The notes below the pieces were generated by a model. The model worked only from the letters and a program-made list of their open reading frames with translations. It searched no databases and was not told the origin of the DNA. A program made the position numbers and the translations under genes. A stretch of DNA of 64,000 bases from Balanoglossus misakiensis. Its lineage: Eukaryota; Hemichordata. The stretch is taken from assembly GCA_040954595.2 (NCBI GenBank), contig CM082594.2:5084001-5148000 (forward strand), in the 5' to 3' direction. Below are positions 48,134-59,377 of this stretch, one piece after another (positions within the stretch are counted from its first letter, which is position 1; each line of letters begins with the position of its first letter).

Positions 48134-51100
48134 ATGTGTCCTTTCGCCCGCTTTACTCCAGAAGGTCACTTTGACCTTCTGTTTCTTGCCAGTCCTCTGA
48201 TCAAAGCATTCGCACATGTCGAACGGTGGCGAGTACAAGTGGAGGCTGACACCTGGGTTGACGTGGCTGATATTTTCAACCCGGTGAAGACCATCAGCGT
48301 CTGCAAGAGAAATGGAGGCTTAAATTATAGCAGAGAGACAATTGGCAAGAAATTGTGTCGGGTTATTAACGTTGTCAACCATCTGACAGGCAATTTGCTC
48401 ATTAATGTGTGTTTCTAGTTCAGAAACATTACATGTACAATATATAGCTGGTCACATGCTCAGACAGTTTTGACCAAGCACCAGATATTATCTACATCAC
48501 TGCTTTTAAAGGTACCAGACTGATGCCAAGAAATTCCTGGAAACTGACTCAGATCTTTTATCTGAAAAACTGACAAGTTTGGCACCAGATGCCAAAACTG
48601 TTAAAACAACACCAGTTAATTTGCTGCACATCATGCATTCAATATATCAATGCATACCGCAGATGTAGGCAACTTCATCCCGGTGGTATCTGTTTTTGGC
48701 TTTTTCTGTCATCTCGTGTTCCGGTTCGGATTCGCTCGGCCAGGCATACATAGTCTCTTGCAGTTCCCCATCCAGGATTTTCATGAAACAGTGTGCGTCT
48801 GAGTGACTATGAATACCACTGTGTATAAAGGCCAAAAAAACAGAAACGCGTGTATTATTGTATATATAGAATTAATTATATGTACATACAGAATTAACAA
48901 TAAGTCCAAAAAATGTATTATTGTATATATAGAAATAATTATACATGTATCTCTGTGTACTGTACACTCTCAAACCAGCTTCTTTCAAATAATAAATCAA
49001 TTAAGTTATTTTGTACTTTGACGCACGCACATCTGTCCAGGTGCTTGTGTTTTAAATGCTGCTGAAATTTCCTGATCGTCAGTAAAAAGTAATGTACTGA
49101 GAAGTGATACATTATATTATAAAAACTCGGAGAGAACGAAAACATGGAAACTAATCCTGGTCATTCAAATCCATACACAAGACTTGAAAAAAAAAAATAA
49201 TTAAAAAAATTATTTGCTGTACCTTCCTTGGCCTTCTCCCCAACAGAGGACGATTAAATTAAACTTTCCGTTTCCTTCATCCACTAAATTTCTTGTGTAC
49301 CTGAAAGATAAAAAAAAATTTTGTTTTCATTATTCTTTTTTTGAAGAGGGGTTGAAAAACTATATATACCCAAGAACACTAAACAAAAAATTGTGGGATG
49401 AATATACTGATACATACATGTATATTTAACTGTTTACTCTATTGTGGTCATCATTACAAATTAACACATGGAATTGCTGACGAAGCAAAAAAGAGATTAT
49501 CGCGATAGCACGACTGACGTCTACTGAAGCGCCAAAGCCAACAAGATGATCAATCAAGCCACCATTATCAGCATACGTGTGGTATCTGCAATTGGGTGTA
49601 ACCGTGTTGACAGTTTTTATTTGAGAACAGACGACATTAACCTATCACACAGTCAGCACAGAAGAGTCGATTGAATGGAACAATTACAAGTACATGTACA
49701 TGGGTTGAACTGTCATGTATATACATGTACAAACTTTCATTAACAGCAGACAGATGCTAATATTTGAGGCAATGTCAAGGGATTGTACATGTTGGGAAAA
49801 GTTTGATACATGCTTTCACATCTTTCAAAAGAAGTCGTGTATTTACACGTACTACATACATGGCGAAGTGGACAAATAATAATTTTATGAATTTATTACT
49901 TTGCAAACAATTATAAGTGCATTTCGGTGATAAGGGAACAAGTCTTAAGTGATAAAAGTCTATGTAAAACATGTACTATCAAAACAATATCTCATTTTTG
50001 ATATTTAACTAGTGTCAAATCATCTTATTATTTCCAATTTGTCAGATAATGTTCGCAAACACAGGATTTGTAACAGGGACATGGCAAGCCCTCACTGAGA
50101 AATAGTTTTGGGCCATCACACTTGATTGTACATGTACATGTTTATGCAACTCAGAACTGGCATAAATTCCTACTCTCTATTGAGATAGAAATTAAAAATC
50201 GCTGACGTGAACAATGGTAAAGCTTTTCTAGCATTTTTAACATACCACAAGGGCTAACATGACAATTACTCAGCACTTTGCACACACAAACAATTATTCA
50301 ACTTGGAGGAATGTACAGAACAGCAGAATAATGACTCGGGGACTGCCACGTTTTTTTGAGACCATCTGTGTATCAGAGTGCCCCCTCGTGCCAGATGTTC
50401 CACTCGCTCACTGTTGACACGAGACGATTATCCTTGTTAGAAATAGATACGTCTGACAACCAGAAATGTCCAGAAATTCTCCCGCTTTTAAAACTTTTAC
50501 TTGTTAAATACACAGACACTCAGTGCTGTATATGACCATGGCAATTAAAAGTGGGTGGTCTTATTTACAAATTCTTTCCTAGTTTTTTTGAAATATTGTT
50601 AATCACCTTTAATACCGAGATAAAACAATGCTGTGATGACCACTACAGTTACCTTGTCTTCCTAGGGGTCATGCCAGGACAGCACAAATTTAACTGTCTG
50701 TGATTGACAATGCCACAAAATCACATGCAGGTAAACACTGTACATGTGATCAGGTGGGATTTTGATAAATTAAAAATCTGAACCACGAACTTGCATTGTG
50801 GGCAAATGTTGTGAATGGGGTCGTGTCAAAGGCTAATGCCCAGCTCCGTTAATGTAGAAGACAACGTTACCCGACCCGCATGTCATTTCAACATGCACTA
50901 CATTCAGGTACACCAGGCCAATGTTCACAAGTGCTGTGTAAATGTAAATGTACAGAAACCAGGGTGCCTGGCCTGTCTATCTAACAAGCATGAACTTTCG
51001 AATCAGGAGTATTTCTGTAAATCTTAAGTTCTTTTGCATCAGCAATGGGACCGTAAAATTAATATACAAAAATAATCATGGTTTCTATGGTTACAAGATG

Positions 51101-53792
51101 GAACATATTTCCCCATGAAAAGACTGGTTTCACACTTAAATTTCATCCTAAGACAAATTATAGTGTATTCATTTTCTTCACTGTTTGTGCAAAATATTTA
51201 TGTTGATGAATTTTTGATATCTGGATGGCACGATGTCCCTTGATAAATTTGCAAAAAATGTATATTTCACAGACCAGGTACACATGTATCACAGAATAAA
51301 ATTATTTGCAAGTTTACTCCGATCAGCTCCGATCACAAATACATGACCCGCATCGGAAGGGAAATATCAACAAAATATGTCTTTGCGAATGGTGTATGCT
51401 TGGCAAATTCCCCAGTCTACTAAAGCGTGGGGATTTTCCATTAAATTTTACCGCACGGCCCTACAAAACATGTCGGTGTTGTGTGGAACTACCACGTACC
51501 AGATTGCGCCATGTGGGACTTTCCATTTTAATGACATTCTGATCATCCATTTCTTGGACATATAGCTCCGTATTATAACATGAACAAAACATGCACCCTC
51601 TCCAGTAAGTTTTCAAATAAACGTAGGCGATTTTAAGATTGGGATCTAATACGATTTGTTCACAACATGTACCGCCGAGCGATAGACTACCGGGTATGTG
51701 TACATATGCGCAGGCGTCTACAATCTCGCCGGTAGCGGTTGTGTGTGTATCGCTAACCTTGAGGTGTTTTGAGTGACTGCGAATAAATAAAATCACACAA
51801 AGCCTTGAAGGCAACAAAAAATAATTCTTGAGTTTTTACCTGTGAGGGTCAAATTTTGCAAAACGTGCCCAATCGTTCTCGTTGCTCGTATAATTTGTCA
51901 TCACGCCGCGAACTTCCTCAACGTTGATCATGTCCGACTCGAAGATCGTCGTCAACGTTTGCACGAGTTCGTCAAGGCAAGATGGCTCCTTGTAATACGG
52001 TTTTTCTCGGCGATCGTTCATTTTTGAACATAGATGGGGAAACCTCCGTTATTAGAATCGACAGGGACGCACGATGTCGGCCACGCACATCAGATGTAAA
52101 GGGCGATTGCACCAGAATCGGGAGTGTGAACGTAAAGTAGGGCGCGAACCAATGTCTATTTCAGGTCTGTGAGTACGCGTGAAGTGAATGAATCGTCGTT
52201 TCTATACGTCATAGATCACATGACAAAATATTCGCCATTAATTGGTTGCGGAGGGGGCGCGCCGATCTTATCAATTTTGATATATACATATCATGTACTA
52301 TGTGCATACATGATTTTTTAAATATCAATATGTAACGTGACTAACCATTTATGCCATATTTGACTGACAAAAGGTGTAATGAATGTAAATTTAAAGCTAC
52401 AATACAAATTAAATCTGCGGTTGTCGCATTAGTTCGTATTGTTCATGCTGTGGAATCTTTTTTGTATCCTTCAGAAATTTGTTTATTCAATATGCTTTAA
52501 CTTGCTGATAGGCAACCTACTTTTAGAAAAATTCAACATACATGTACTATTATTAGTTTTAAAAGTATTATGCACCGTACGTACATGTAATACCTAAAAA
52601 GTTCCGTCGGCTGGAGGAAGGAGCGATAGAGGGCGCACTTAGAGATGGATATCTACTCCGTACTGAAACGTTTGCTAGAAAAAATCTTTCACGTCAACGA
52701 TGGTATTACATTAACACATGCAGTGAGTGTCATGTGTATCGCTGAACATCGCGTTGATTTTAAAATGACTGTACAGTGTCAGACGTAAGTGTACTTTCGA
52801 TTCGACACGGGAACGACAGGATGGAATCGCACTTATAACATTAACTTCTATTTTACTCAAACATATCGTTGACCTAAAATGCAGATTACAAATATCAAAA
52901 GTTCGGTCTTTCGTTTGTACTATTCTCGGAAATATTACTCACTTGTACGTGACTGCTGTATAATAATGATCGGAATACATGACGTCATTGACAAAACCGT
53001 AACAGTTTGAGTGTGTCAGTCACGGGTCACAGTCGTGAGGGACTGAGACTGAATGGCGTACTGACCACTTTTCTGAACACTTAGTCTACGCGCTGAAAAC
53101 TACTTCTGAAGAAGTAAAAAGTAAGTTCTGACGAGGTTTATACTGAAAAATTCTCACACTTTCTTTTTCTCTTGTTAACACTGCGCAACGACATTCGCCC
53201 AATTTTTCGCCTCGTAGAGACGTCAACATTACATCAGGGAAAGTGGAGAAGTAAAAAGGCAAATGTTGACGTCGACGAAATACCTGAAAACAGATCAACC
53301 CTTTGAAAGCCACATTTTCTCTGTCAAAAATGATTTGTAACATTTTAAACATTTTCACCCATTTTTATCTAATTTTCTTGTTAATTTTAGACCAAATGAA
53401 CATAGATTTCCACTGTCTGCAGGTCTTGGTCAAAATTGTTGAAAAATGTGGGAAAAAGTTATCATGGGTGTTTTCTAATTTTTGAAAGATGGCGACAAGT
53501 TCACTACAGCAATGAGAGCTGGTTAAACACAAGCCGGACACAGAAAACGAAAATAAGAGCAGAGAATCTCAAAAATCACGTCCAGCGAACGAACAAAGGA
53601 GCTGCAGACCACTTACGTGTGGGGGTCGAACAATGAATATTTCTTCCAGTCCTCGTCGTTGCTCTTGTAGTTGCGCATCAGCTCTTTCACTTCTTCGACG
53701 CTGATCTTGTCGGACTGGAAGATTGTGGCCAGAGACTCGCGCAGCTCAACCAAGCTGGCTGGCGTGCGGTTGTACTTTGCGACAGAACTCAT
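48134..53792 (-). CDS. CDO1: Cysteine dioxygenase, with two alternative first exons
   Basis: Common exons on the minus strand: 49300-49223, 48818-48658, 48300-48134. Two upstream exons, 53792-53617 (1a) and 52021-51840 (1b), each end in phase 2 and join exon 2 as FDPHT-YTRNLV or FDPHR-YTRNLV. With 1b, 196 residues are placed (human 200). CDO1 oxidises L-cysteine to cysteine sulfinate, the committed step to taurine and sulfate. The Fe(II) ligands are present: [11 protein letters not shown] holds both His and the crosslink Cys, HRVEN the third His, and HLYSPPFD the Tyr of the Cys-Tyr cofactor. YTRN and LCWGEG are also conserved. The placed sequence stops at GERTH before a strong GTAAGT donor, so a short last exon is missing from this model; reading through would reach a stop at 47987. 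Confidence 0.93.
51840..52021 (-). CDS. CDO1: CDO1 alternative first exon 1b
   Basis: ATG at 52021; encodes [20 protein letters not shown]...[14 protein letters not shown]...[10 protein letters not shown], homologous to human CDO1 residues 1-57. Its AG|GTAAAA donor gives Arg with exon 2, as in vertebrates (YRYTRN). No TATA box was noticed upstream. Confidence 0.88.
53617..53792 (-). CDS. CDO1: CDO1 alternative first exon 1a
   Basis: ATG at 53792 (an in-frame ATG at 53831 would add 13 residues). Encodes [20 protein letters not shown]...[13 protein letters not shown]...[10 protein letters not shown], paralogous to exon 1b and with the same phase-2 donor (AC|GTAAGT). Exons 2-4 are not duplicated between 1a and 1b, so this is an exon duplication rather than a second gene. 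Confidence 0.88.
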
Positions 53793-53885
53793 CTTCGAAC
53801 TTTCGAGAGGGTCGGTGCTTCTTCTCTTCACGATTGTGGTTCAGAGTGAAACTGTCTGAATACTGGGGCAACAATAGGTTCCCGT

Positions 53886-53896
53886 CCTATATATGC
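53886..53896 (-). promoter_or_regulatory. TATA box for CDO1 exon 1a
   Basis: Minus strand reads GCATATATAGGAC about 95-105 bp upstream of the exon 1a ATG, a good TATA element in a plausible position. It suggests exon 1a has its own inducible-type promoter. Confidence 0.55.
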
Positions 53897-56504
53897 TCAT
53901 TTTTATCAAATTCACGTGATAATGCGGATTATTGTCATTGGTCGATCAGAAGCCCGCGGTCGAAACACCATTGGACGATTTTTAATTTTCCACTTTGAGC
54001 CTTACAAGGAAGCGTTTCATTTGGCTCGATCGCCTATGAGTTTCATTTTACGGAGAGAATTCATACTTTCATTTCACCGGAATCAAGTCGTCAGATCTAT
54101 ACATAATCTTGCATAATTGCCGTCGCCACAACAACACCTGCAAATAAATGTGACCTCAACAAACCCGTCCAACCGATTTATTACATCATGCGACATGGGT
54201 ACGGGTTAAGAATGAGCAATGACAACATGTCATTTAGCTATGTTTCAGCGAGTAAAACATTTATAAACAACCCACCAAAAGAAAACGAAATGATCAATAT
54301 AATGTCACAAGTTACAGCGACTTTGTCCCTTTTAGAAAAAGCTCGGGAATGTGCCACTATCTTCAAACATGACATGTTCAGTATGTAGTCCTTCATCTGG
54401 TATGTGACTTTGGAAAGGAGTGCAAAATATTCGGTGGGTGGAAAGAGAAAATGAAACAAATTTTTCGCAAAATTACGTGCAGTTGCCTTTAGAAGGAGGA
54501 AATGTCATCATGGTCATGTCACGATTGTACCACGAGTTGTCGACTCTGGATAAGTTTATTTTTTTCTAGCATTTTCCTTGTTTAGACGCTTCGTTGTTTT
54601 TTCATATTGTTCTAAGTTTCCATTATCTGTTCTGCTGTTACCTCGAACAAGGCAAGTTGCGTGTTGCCCAACTAAACTGGTGTTTTATCAATAAAGTCTG
54701 AAGTTTGACCTCCTAGTCGCAGCCGCCTTTTTGGATCCCATTCCTTATTTTACAGTGAAATAATCGACCAGAAGTAGATTTAGGCCTACTCGGCCTTCCA
54801 TCCCAGTTACCGTGGCAACAACTTGTAAACATAACGTGCACGTAGGCCCGTGCGTGGAATTATGCAATCATCTACTGGGAGTGGTCTACTCAAAACTTAA
54901 AATATTGTCATTTGCCAAAATGGCGTCTCAGTAAGTTAGACACTGTGAAAAATTCTTCTATATTTTCGCTTTCGTTTCATTTCATCTGTTGTTTCGTTTC
55001 GTCATCACAAGAGGGATTAACAAAGGCGACACTTATCCACTGTCGAAAAAAAAACATTTCACTTTTCAAACGATTACGCATTAAATTGTGCGGCACAAAA
55101 TAAGAACAAAGCAAATCAGGTCACGCTTCCCCCGTTCACCAATCATACTACTCCCGTCACAAATAATCTCACATTATAAAATTGTTTTAAATTTTAACAG
55201 AAGCTAAGCATTCTTTACTCACTCCGTCATTTGACAATAGCTGAATGTGCACACATTCTTGTACAGCGACCACAATCCAAAAATATATCAAATACCTAAC
55301 ACAATGAATTGGCATAATTGATCATCGTGAAGTACTTCCAAAAATCTAATAATACCCTATAGTCATTTCTTGTGTTCGTTATTTTAGGGCATATAGTAGA
55401 CACAACTAAGCGATATATTTCTGTCTCTTGCCAATTGCAACAACGCTGGACATTATGATATATTTAGAATCCGTAACTGAAAATTAAACTGTACACTAAT
55501 GAGACGGGGGAAACAAATGACACTGCGCAAGAGTTATATGGTTCATATGTGTCATGCCAGTGCATCGCTGACATTGCAACACGAGCAAGATGGTATTTTG
55601 AGAGAACAATGACATATTTTGAAGCTTACTTGCACGGCAGAAAAAAACACTCTCCACTTTCGTTTCATAGACGTTTTGGAAGATGTCCAAAATTGAGTCG
55701 TTTCTGGTCACGGCAAGCATCACTTTAAAAGCCCCCTTGTCGACCTTATTTTCAGTAGTTCTATCAATATATAATGCGTTGCTTTGATTAATTTTTTTTT
55801 TTTTTGGGGGGGGGGGGGGACAACGACCCGGCCAGAAATTATCGTATCATGTTTTTTTTGTCTAACCATTCATTTCCTTATACATGTACATGGATAATAT
55901 GCATTAAAGTTATGTAGCACTCTTTGATCAACAGTTGAAATTACCGCATGAGCTTTCGGGAACATGTAGTCCCCTTCTTCAGATGCACTCGTGGAATGAA
56001 CAGAGAAACAGAGAATCATGGGGTATTCAAAGTAGAAAATATGTGCAGGACCAGGTGGCTCGGAAAACAAAAGAAGAGTTGAGTGTGAAAATTGAACAAT
56101 GGAAATGTTAATGGGTGCAAATGTGTTGATGTACATGTATGTAAAACCTCACCAGTAGCTGCGCTATCTTATTCCGCATACTGGAGCCCTACTCGTAGCT
56201 GGGTCCCGAGATCGGGTTATTGCCCTAAGACATTGCTTGCAGGTGCACGACACGAACCGTACAGTCGCTGACCTGGTCGCTTACAAACCACAAGGGTAGG
56301 TAAGAAAGCGCAGTGAGGAATTGAAAACGGCCAGTTGGCCACCAAAAACTAAAAGTTGAACATTAAAATTCCACACAGCAGTTGACCACTGAATCTCACA
56401 GGTGACTGAAACAAACGAGGGACCACCAAAATATAATCAAATGGTCGCATGAGGGCGCTGTGGGCTGAACCTTATTGCGCCCCGTAACTACATTTCTAAG
56501 AAGA

Positions 56505-56635
56505 TCTGTGTGAAATTTCTTGCATAAATTCCATTTCATTTGGAAGGAAATCTATTTTTTTGTAATCAACGTGATCAAGAATGATTCAATTATATTCCAA
56601 ATGAAATGGACTTTGCGGAAGAAATATCAGACAGA
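56505..56635. repeat. Foldback (MITE-like) inverted repeat
   Basis: Two arms of about 41 nt (56505-56545 and 56595-56635) with about five mismatches and an identical 15-nt core: CCATTTCATTTGGAA on the left, its reverse complement on the right. Loop about 49 nt. No ORF. Probably a small nonautonomous transposon or its remnant. Confidence 0.7.
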
Positions 56636-57393
56636 GAAAATGGAAAATGTGTTTTAACATGTACATTCAATAAAAACATGTTAGTGCGAAAAGAAGGTGC
56701 GCAACACCACCAAAAATAATACAGTGGGGTTGCTAGGTGACAATGGAAAAAGACTGATGGATAAGAATATCGCAACAAACTACACTATAACCTTACACCC
56801 AATCACCATCGTTCAGTTTATGTGAGTGACTTCAAGGGGACGGACGCTAGTTAATACATCACAATTCCCAGCAAGGGGTATAGGGTCTTATTTGGTGGCA
56901 TGAGTGAGGCTAGACCGTAGACGTTAGTTTTGGACGCAAAGCGGACAAAATACGGTTTTTTCATATTTTGCGCGCTTAGCACGGTCGTTCACACACAGGA
57001 CTTCATACAGCAGGTGAGTAAAACTAAAAAAAAAAAATACAACTTAATAATGGGATCAGTACTTTCCGGAGCTAAGACGCTTTTCTTTCAGATGTCTAGG
57101 CTAAACCACGGTCAATGACCGTGGCTGAACGATAGACGACAGGCATGACATACTAGTATTACCCCCCCCCCCCAAGGTAATAATGGAGGATGACTGGTTA
57201 ACAAGTGCATTCACGTAAACTTCTGGTGTTACTCAAAGCATAGCTGCTCAAAAGATCTGTTACATAAACCATAGACAGTAGCCTGAGACAGTACAGTCTA
57301 TGCATAAACAGAACCACTCAAGTGAGACTTCGAATACAAAGGGGAAATCCACCATCATAAGGGGTGCCTGGTGCGGCATCATTTGGTATCCGA

Positions 57394-57421
57394 GGGGAGG
57401 GGAGGGGAGGGGAGGGGGAGA
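57394..57421. repeat. (GGGGA)n G-quadruplex-prone tract
   Basis: Five consecutive GAGGGG-type units, enough for an intramolecular quadruplex on the plus strand. Confidence 0.75.
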
Positions 57422-58267
57422 TGTTGCCAGCCGAATGTGAACTTTCGAAAGAAGTGTTTGCATTTGCAGGAAAACACTCAGACAGAAATTTGCTTCTGGG
57501 GCTACCCCATACAAAGGCATTTTTCCAAAGCAAGTATCCTTGGAGCGATTCACGCGTCATGTCGATTTGTTTCATGCAAATACCAGCACCACATATTTTG
57601 TGTCTGGGTCACTGAACAGGGAGATAAAAACAACGCCTTTTCCTGTCAACTGTAACATCAGAATGTACACATTCGATTGCGGTGCACTGCAGCAATTGAA
57701 CTAGTCTACAAACGTTAAAGAGGAAGTACAGTCCAGCTGATTTCCACACATGTGCTATGATTTTTACGTCTTGCACCCCCCCCCCCCTGTTCAGAGACGC
57801 TGAGTCAAAGCTTGTATTATGTGTACCTGCATAGACACAGTCAGGTCTGTTATGCTTGGTTAAGTTTTCATGTAACCCATAACAAGAGTCCCAAGATAAG
57901 AATAAACCTGCTACGCATCGACATAAATTTACATTTACGTTAAAGGGGTACAGCGCACTAACCTAAACGCTAGTAATTTTCCACTCGCGTGGTATAAACA
58001 GCGATGACGGTAAACTCGGACAAGTAAGATCATGTCACGGTGTCCTGGTCGTGGAAATATCACGTGACCACAGGGATACGTCTGAATGAAGCCTCCGATT
58101 GTCATTTAAATGTTTTGAGGTACAAAAAGAGGTGACTACGACACCCGGGTCTATTTTAGATGCTAACTTTTCCGCCGGGGCAATTGACAACGCTGGAGAA
58201 ACATTTAGGTCGGTGAGTAACACTTTTAGTTTCCGAAGCTCCCTGCCAGTCGACCTAAAAAAGGCGC

Positions 58268-58296
58268 GCGGAGGGGGGGAGGGGGGAGGGGGGAAG
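58268..58296. repeat. G-rich quadruplex-prone tract
   Basis: GGAGGGGGGGAGGGGGG then AGGGGGG: at least four G runs of three or more, separated by single A. Confidence 0.75.
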
Positions 58297-58689
58297 TGAG
58301 TTGCAAGTCCAAGTCGAATATTGTGAATGTGGGTGTGGCAATGTCTTGTCTAACGAATGGGTGTTTCTGGACTATCGCCAACCTTCTCCGAGTCAACATA
58401 TGGGGTCGAAACCCCGGCTGTCTGGAACCCAGAAACAAGTTTTTTTTGTCTATTTTGGCGAGGATGTACGATCTGCCTGAAGTTTGCAACCGTGGCCGAG
58501 TGTTATTTTTTCACCCGGCAACAGCCCGGAAAATTTCCTAAAACCCCATCGGGTATAAAGGTCATGCATAGACAAGTACTGAATGCGACAGTAGAATTAC
58601 CGCACAATGATGAAATTGACATCATGACATTGCCACGACCGCGTGTAAAGTGGGTTACTTTACTTGCACTCTGTGGTAAAGACCGTGTG

Positions 58690-58725
58690 TGTGGGGGGTG
58701 GGGGTGGGGGTGGGGGAGGGGGGTA
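58690..58725. repeat. (GGGGGT)n quadruplex-prone tract
   Basis: Several G4-G6 runs separated by single T or A, plus strand, about 650 bp upstream of the aminotransferase start codon. Confidence 0.75.
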
Positions 58726-59377
58726 TTAGTTTAGATCTCGTTCCTACCCCTGGTCCTGGTAGGGAGGTAGACCCCCTATATCATGACGAAGTTTTCGCTA
58801 CTACCCTCGGCGAGGGTTACTAGTATTTCAAAGTCACGGTATCATTGAACTTTTTCTAGACCGCCTCGAGCCTTGGAACGTATCCAGAAAAGACAACTGC
58901 CATTGAATTAGTCTCCCTTCTGAACAAAACAGGGACGAGCCAATGATTTGGTGGGTGGGGGCCACGTGACGCAAAATAAAAGAGGTCGTGCTGATAAGAT
59001 AATAGGGGTCGGTTTTGCCAGGTTTTACTGTATATGCTTTAGAATATCATTGAATGCCAGACTATCATAAAAAAAACTGAACCAGGTTGCACAACAATTC
59101 AATCTGCCGCCATACACCACCACTCACTCAGTACAAAGTTAACGTCTACAGTAAAATGACCCAGAAGTTACAAATACTGTAACAGTTGTTTCATGTAACC
59201 ACCGAGTACTTTGGATTGAATAAGACTGCCCGACACAACAACCCCCCAGAGTACTGTTCCTGCATATCATTAGCTCTTGTCTTTCTAATTAACAGAAACT
59301 GCAAAGTTAACTGCCCACGCTTTTTTTTTGAAAATAAAATAATTGCTGGGAAGAAGCAGTATAGAAGTGAGCCGGCA

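Larger units (their letters stand above)
53897..59377. other. Intergenic region CDO1 - aminotransferase
   Basis: About 5.5 kb without a supportable gene. It contains a foldback element (56505-56635), mononucleotide runs (T/G at about 55790-55819, C at 57163 and 57777), a cluster of G-rich repeats (57394-58724), and the aminotransferase promoter/5'UTR near the right end. Confidence 0.5.

Noticed and set aside
57260-57655. Overlapping ORFs on both strands near 57.4 kb
   Set aside because: Driven by the GGGGA repeat, which lacks stops; no homology pattern.
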